Source of the DNA: Lethocerus indicus
Lineage: Eukaryota; Arthropoda; Insecta; Hemiptera; Belostomatidae
Direction of reading: 5' to 3'
DNA: 64,000 nt
Assembly (NCBI GenBank): GCA_019843655.1
Contig: JACDQD010000003.1
Span: 26,276,224-26,340,223 of the forward strand
Below the pieces are notes generated by a model. It made no database searches, had not been told where the DNA came from, and saw only the letters and a list, made by a program, of their open reading frames with translations. Positions within the stretch are counted from its first letter, which is position 1. The number at the start of each line of letters is the position of its first letter. Shown here in pieces: positions 61,412 through 64,000 of the stretch. The position numbers and the translations under genes were made by a program.

Positions 61412-64000
61412 GTAAGTTCAGTTATTTCTGTATTTTTAGGCCATTTATAACCTTATTAAGTACATAATATATATATTTTTTTTATAGTAAAAAGATGTTT
61501 GTCTAATGAACCGGTCATAATATATCACCTGATACCACGTAAATACACTACAGGCACAGCATTAAAACATTCCAGTGCAGTCTCCTTAAGGCGTATCCCC
61601 TCTGTTTAGCACAGTTTAATATTGTAGTCTTCTTGCTGGGAAAGTAGGCGCGGCTGAGTAGGGGAGGGACGGAGCGAAAGTAACGCCGCCGGCGGCGGAT
61701 AAGGGGGGAATGTTTTTCGAGGCGAACCGCCTCCTCCCTTGTTGTCTCGTAATATATATAATGTATTCACGGTCATGGAACCGCTAACTGTGTGCTTTCG
61801 GTTTGGTCCTCGCCCTCGAGTCGGGTAAAGTGGGGAGTGAAAGAATTATTTCGGCCGAGGGGGAAAGTGAGGCGTTGAAAATCATCCTCTAAGGGATGCG
61901 AGGATCGGCTTAGGGCTCCAATGCGTGAATGTTTCCCGGTTCATCTTGTAAATAATTAAAAATATAAATAGCTTATAGCGTTAACGAAGCAACCTAATTT
62001 TTTCTGTAATATCGGTTTGAGGCTAACGTATTTAGAGAATGTTATTAGAACGTTATGTACACCTCGGAATTCAAGTTAGGAATCCCATATGCCGCCTCGA
62101 ATACATGCGCCGCTTGGAAATAAATGGTACCAAGAAAACGAGCGGAAGGAAATTGTAAAAAATCCAAGTTACAAGGGGGCAAAGAGTCCGCGGAGGAAAG
62201 CCGAAGCAAGATAAATTCGTTACTGGTAGTTCCATTGGGGCGAGGGGTTAACAGAGCCCGGGGGCACAATCAACTTAGAGCCCCGAGTTGTGCTCTTCCC
62301 GCGCGCCATTGAAAACTAACAACCTCTGCCCTCGCCCATCGAACCCCGCCTGCAGAACAATATCGGAGGAGAAGAAGCAAAAAGAGCACACCGGATAGGG
62401 AGCGTGATAAGGGAGAACCTAGAGGGGGGCCAATGTGACCGCCTCGGGTTTAATCTCCCGACATCTTCCTCCCCGACGACATATTGCTTGGACAGAAGTC
62501 GAAGTTATTAAATCCAAATAGTTCTACTTTCCCGATCACTTAATATGATTTTTCATACTCCTCCAATTGCCGATCTTATTCCTGGAATCAGGGGAAAATT
62601 GAATTGGGATTGGAAAACGAACTAAACATTTTGTGGATGGAGGAAGCCAAAGTTTCGCGATTAATAAATTAAAACAAAAAATCCGAAGGAATATTTTCAA
62701 ATATATTAGATGAAAGTACCTATTTTTAGTACTTAGGACTGTTACAAGCGCAGCTTAGTATCTTATAGTGCTACACCTGGCATTAACCTCAAACCATCCT
62801 TCTTGTGATATGATTTTCCCGTGGGCCAATTTTGTGGTTGATAAGATGCGCGGCAGATTGTCGGTCGCTTTAAGACCATAGTCGGATTTACTTGTGGCGT
62901 CCCCCCGACATGAAGAACGGAGACCGCCATTCGCAAAACAACTTCAATAACCGACTTACCCGATCCCATTATAATTAGTAATGGGACAAACGCAAGTGGA
63001 ACAGTTCCCACGCGTAATTACTACTATGGAACAAATTTTTTGCCACGTTTGACCCACAACATCCAAGTTCTATGTAAATGTCAATCTCCTCACCTTTTAA
63101 TTTATATTTAGTTAAGTTCAACGATTAATTATACAGAACACGATCTGGTTTGTTATTAAAGGTTAATCAAACACGTTTTAATTAATAGCGCGTCCTTGCG
63201 TAAAATATTCGTTTACAAACATTAAGTACCATTCTACTTTAATAAGCAGCGCAACAAAAAATAATCGGCTTAAAATTTTGTTGTTTCAGATTCTTCCTGT
63301 GCCATTTAGATATTTTTTAAACGATAATCTTCAGCCAAAACTACAATAATGTATTTTCGCCTGTTTTTTCTTTAATATCGTAGTCTTTTTTCTAAAGGTT
63401 GAAAATCATTCCATCTTTTACAAATGTTCTCTTCTTTTAATCTGTATTCGCTATTTATGTTACGGGAAAACAGAAGAGAAAACGAGAGATAATTATATCA
63501 GCTTGTGAAAAAATATATCGTATTTTTACAGGCTTAATAAATAGGATTATAACACGGTTTTTCAATGACAATGCTTAATTTCAACACGATATACATTGTG
63601 GATGATTATATTTATGAATCTTTGGCACAATAATCTTATCATCAGTCTTTATCCATTGGGTCTTTTGTTTCAAGGAAATCACATCTACTCCTCTGGAAGA
63701 AAATATTCCTAGTAAATATCGGAGGCCTATTAAATAGCGATAAAACAGACACTAGGTTTCATTGAAGAACGGCGTGTACACGATACATCATAAATTTGTA
63801 CCGCCCCAAAGTTACACGTGTAAGCGGCGGCCGTAGTGAGAATATTATGCTGTAAAGGCAGGCCGGAGATGGTAATCTATCGGTGAGTTACGATTGGAGC
63901 TAATAGGGAGGTGGGGCCCCGCCCTGCACGGCTACTAAACAGGGCTTGTCTTTACCCCCGGCCGCATATATACTGTCGCCCTATCTCTCAACCCCTACCC
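61412..64000. other. Presumed downstream intron, no further exon recognised
   Basis: The stretch begins with the GTAAGT donor. It has a CpG-rich patch at 61640-61740 (GCCGCCGGCGGCGG) and short frames on both strands (62045-62312, 62763-63011) without recognisable domains. A TTGTTTCAG at 63282-63290 looks like an acceptor, but the open frame after it meets a stop after about 19 codons with no donor. Confidence 0.5.

Noticed and set aside
63282..63350. Possible second exon after TTGTTTCAG
   Set aside because: The frame runs only about 19 codons to a TAA with no GT donor at a sensible place, and the peptide does not continue a PTB pattern.

Overview
The window looks like metazoan, most probably arthropod, nuclear DNA made almost entirely of intron or intergenic sequence. 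No open frame started by ATG exceeds 146 codons on either strand, and frames of 60-140 codons lie scattered on both strands, often facing each other, with no recognisable domains. There is no bacterial-style gene packing. Microsatellites, non-autonomous DNA transposons and long A+T-rich stretches broken by G+C-rich patches fill the space. CpG is not visibly depleted, which suits an invertebrate with little germline methylation. I cannot name the species; 'arthropod' is inference.

The best supported coding piece is one internal exon near the right end (61337-61411, + strand). It has a textbook polypyrimidine tract plus CAG acceptor and a GTAAGT donor. It encodes exactly 25 open codons whose strand-forming pattern resembles part of a PTB/PID phosphotyrosine-binding domain. 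If it is real, much of the sequence to its left is probably a large upstream intron of this gene, and the 2.6 kb to its right starts the next intron.

Layout from left to right: a fold-back (long inverted repeat) MITE at 1-322, cut by the window edge; about 11 kb of unremarkable non-coding DNA; a clear piggyBac-like MITE with TTAA target duplication at 11711-12180, carrying internal copies of a TIR-core motif; non-coding DNA with a perfect 26-bp homeodomain-site palindrome (18982-19007), a (TA)n array (20579-20613) and a palindromic tandem duplication (23347-23386); a zone of G-runs and CpG-rich DNA (24.5-27.1 kb); a second (TA)n array (30021-30059); a CCT-rich tract (31.9 kb); CA/GT microsatellites (36.0-36.8 kb); predicted G-quadruplex tracts (37.6 and 42.2 kb); a weak tRNA-like, SINE-like head (46.9 kb); two pairs of diverged local direct repeats (50.7/51.1 kb and 54.9/55.6 kb); a long-arm stem-loop (54.7 kb); an AT-rich low-complexity stretch followed by two overlapping open frames (57.7-58.3 kb); a second, unrelated piggyBac-like MITE (60498-60735); and the exon.

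I see no multi-gene system, CRISPR array, operon or recognisable complete protein-coding gene. The strongest items are the two TTAA-flanked MITEs, the fold-back element, the local repeat pairs and the PTB-like exon.
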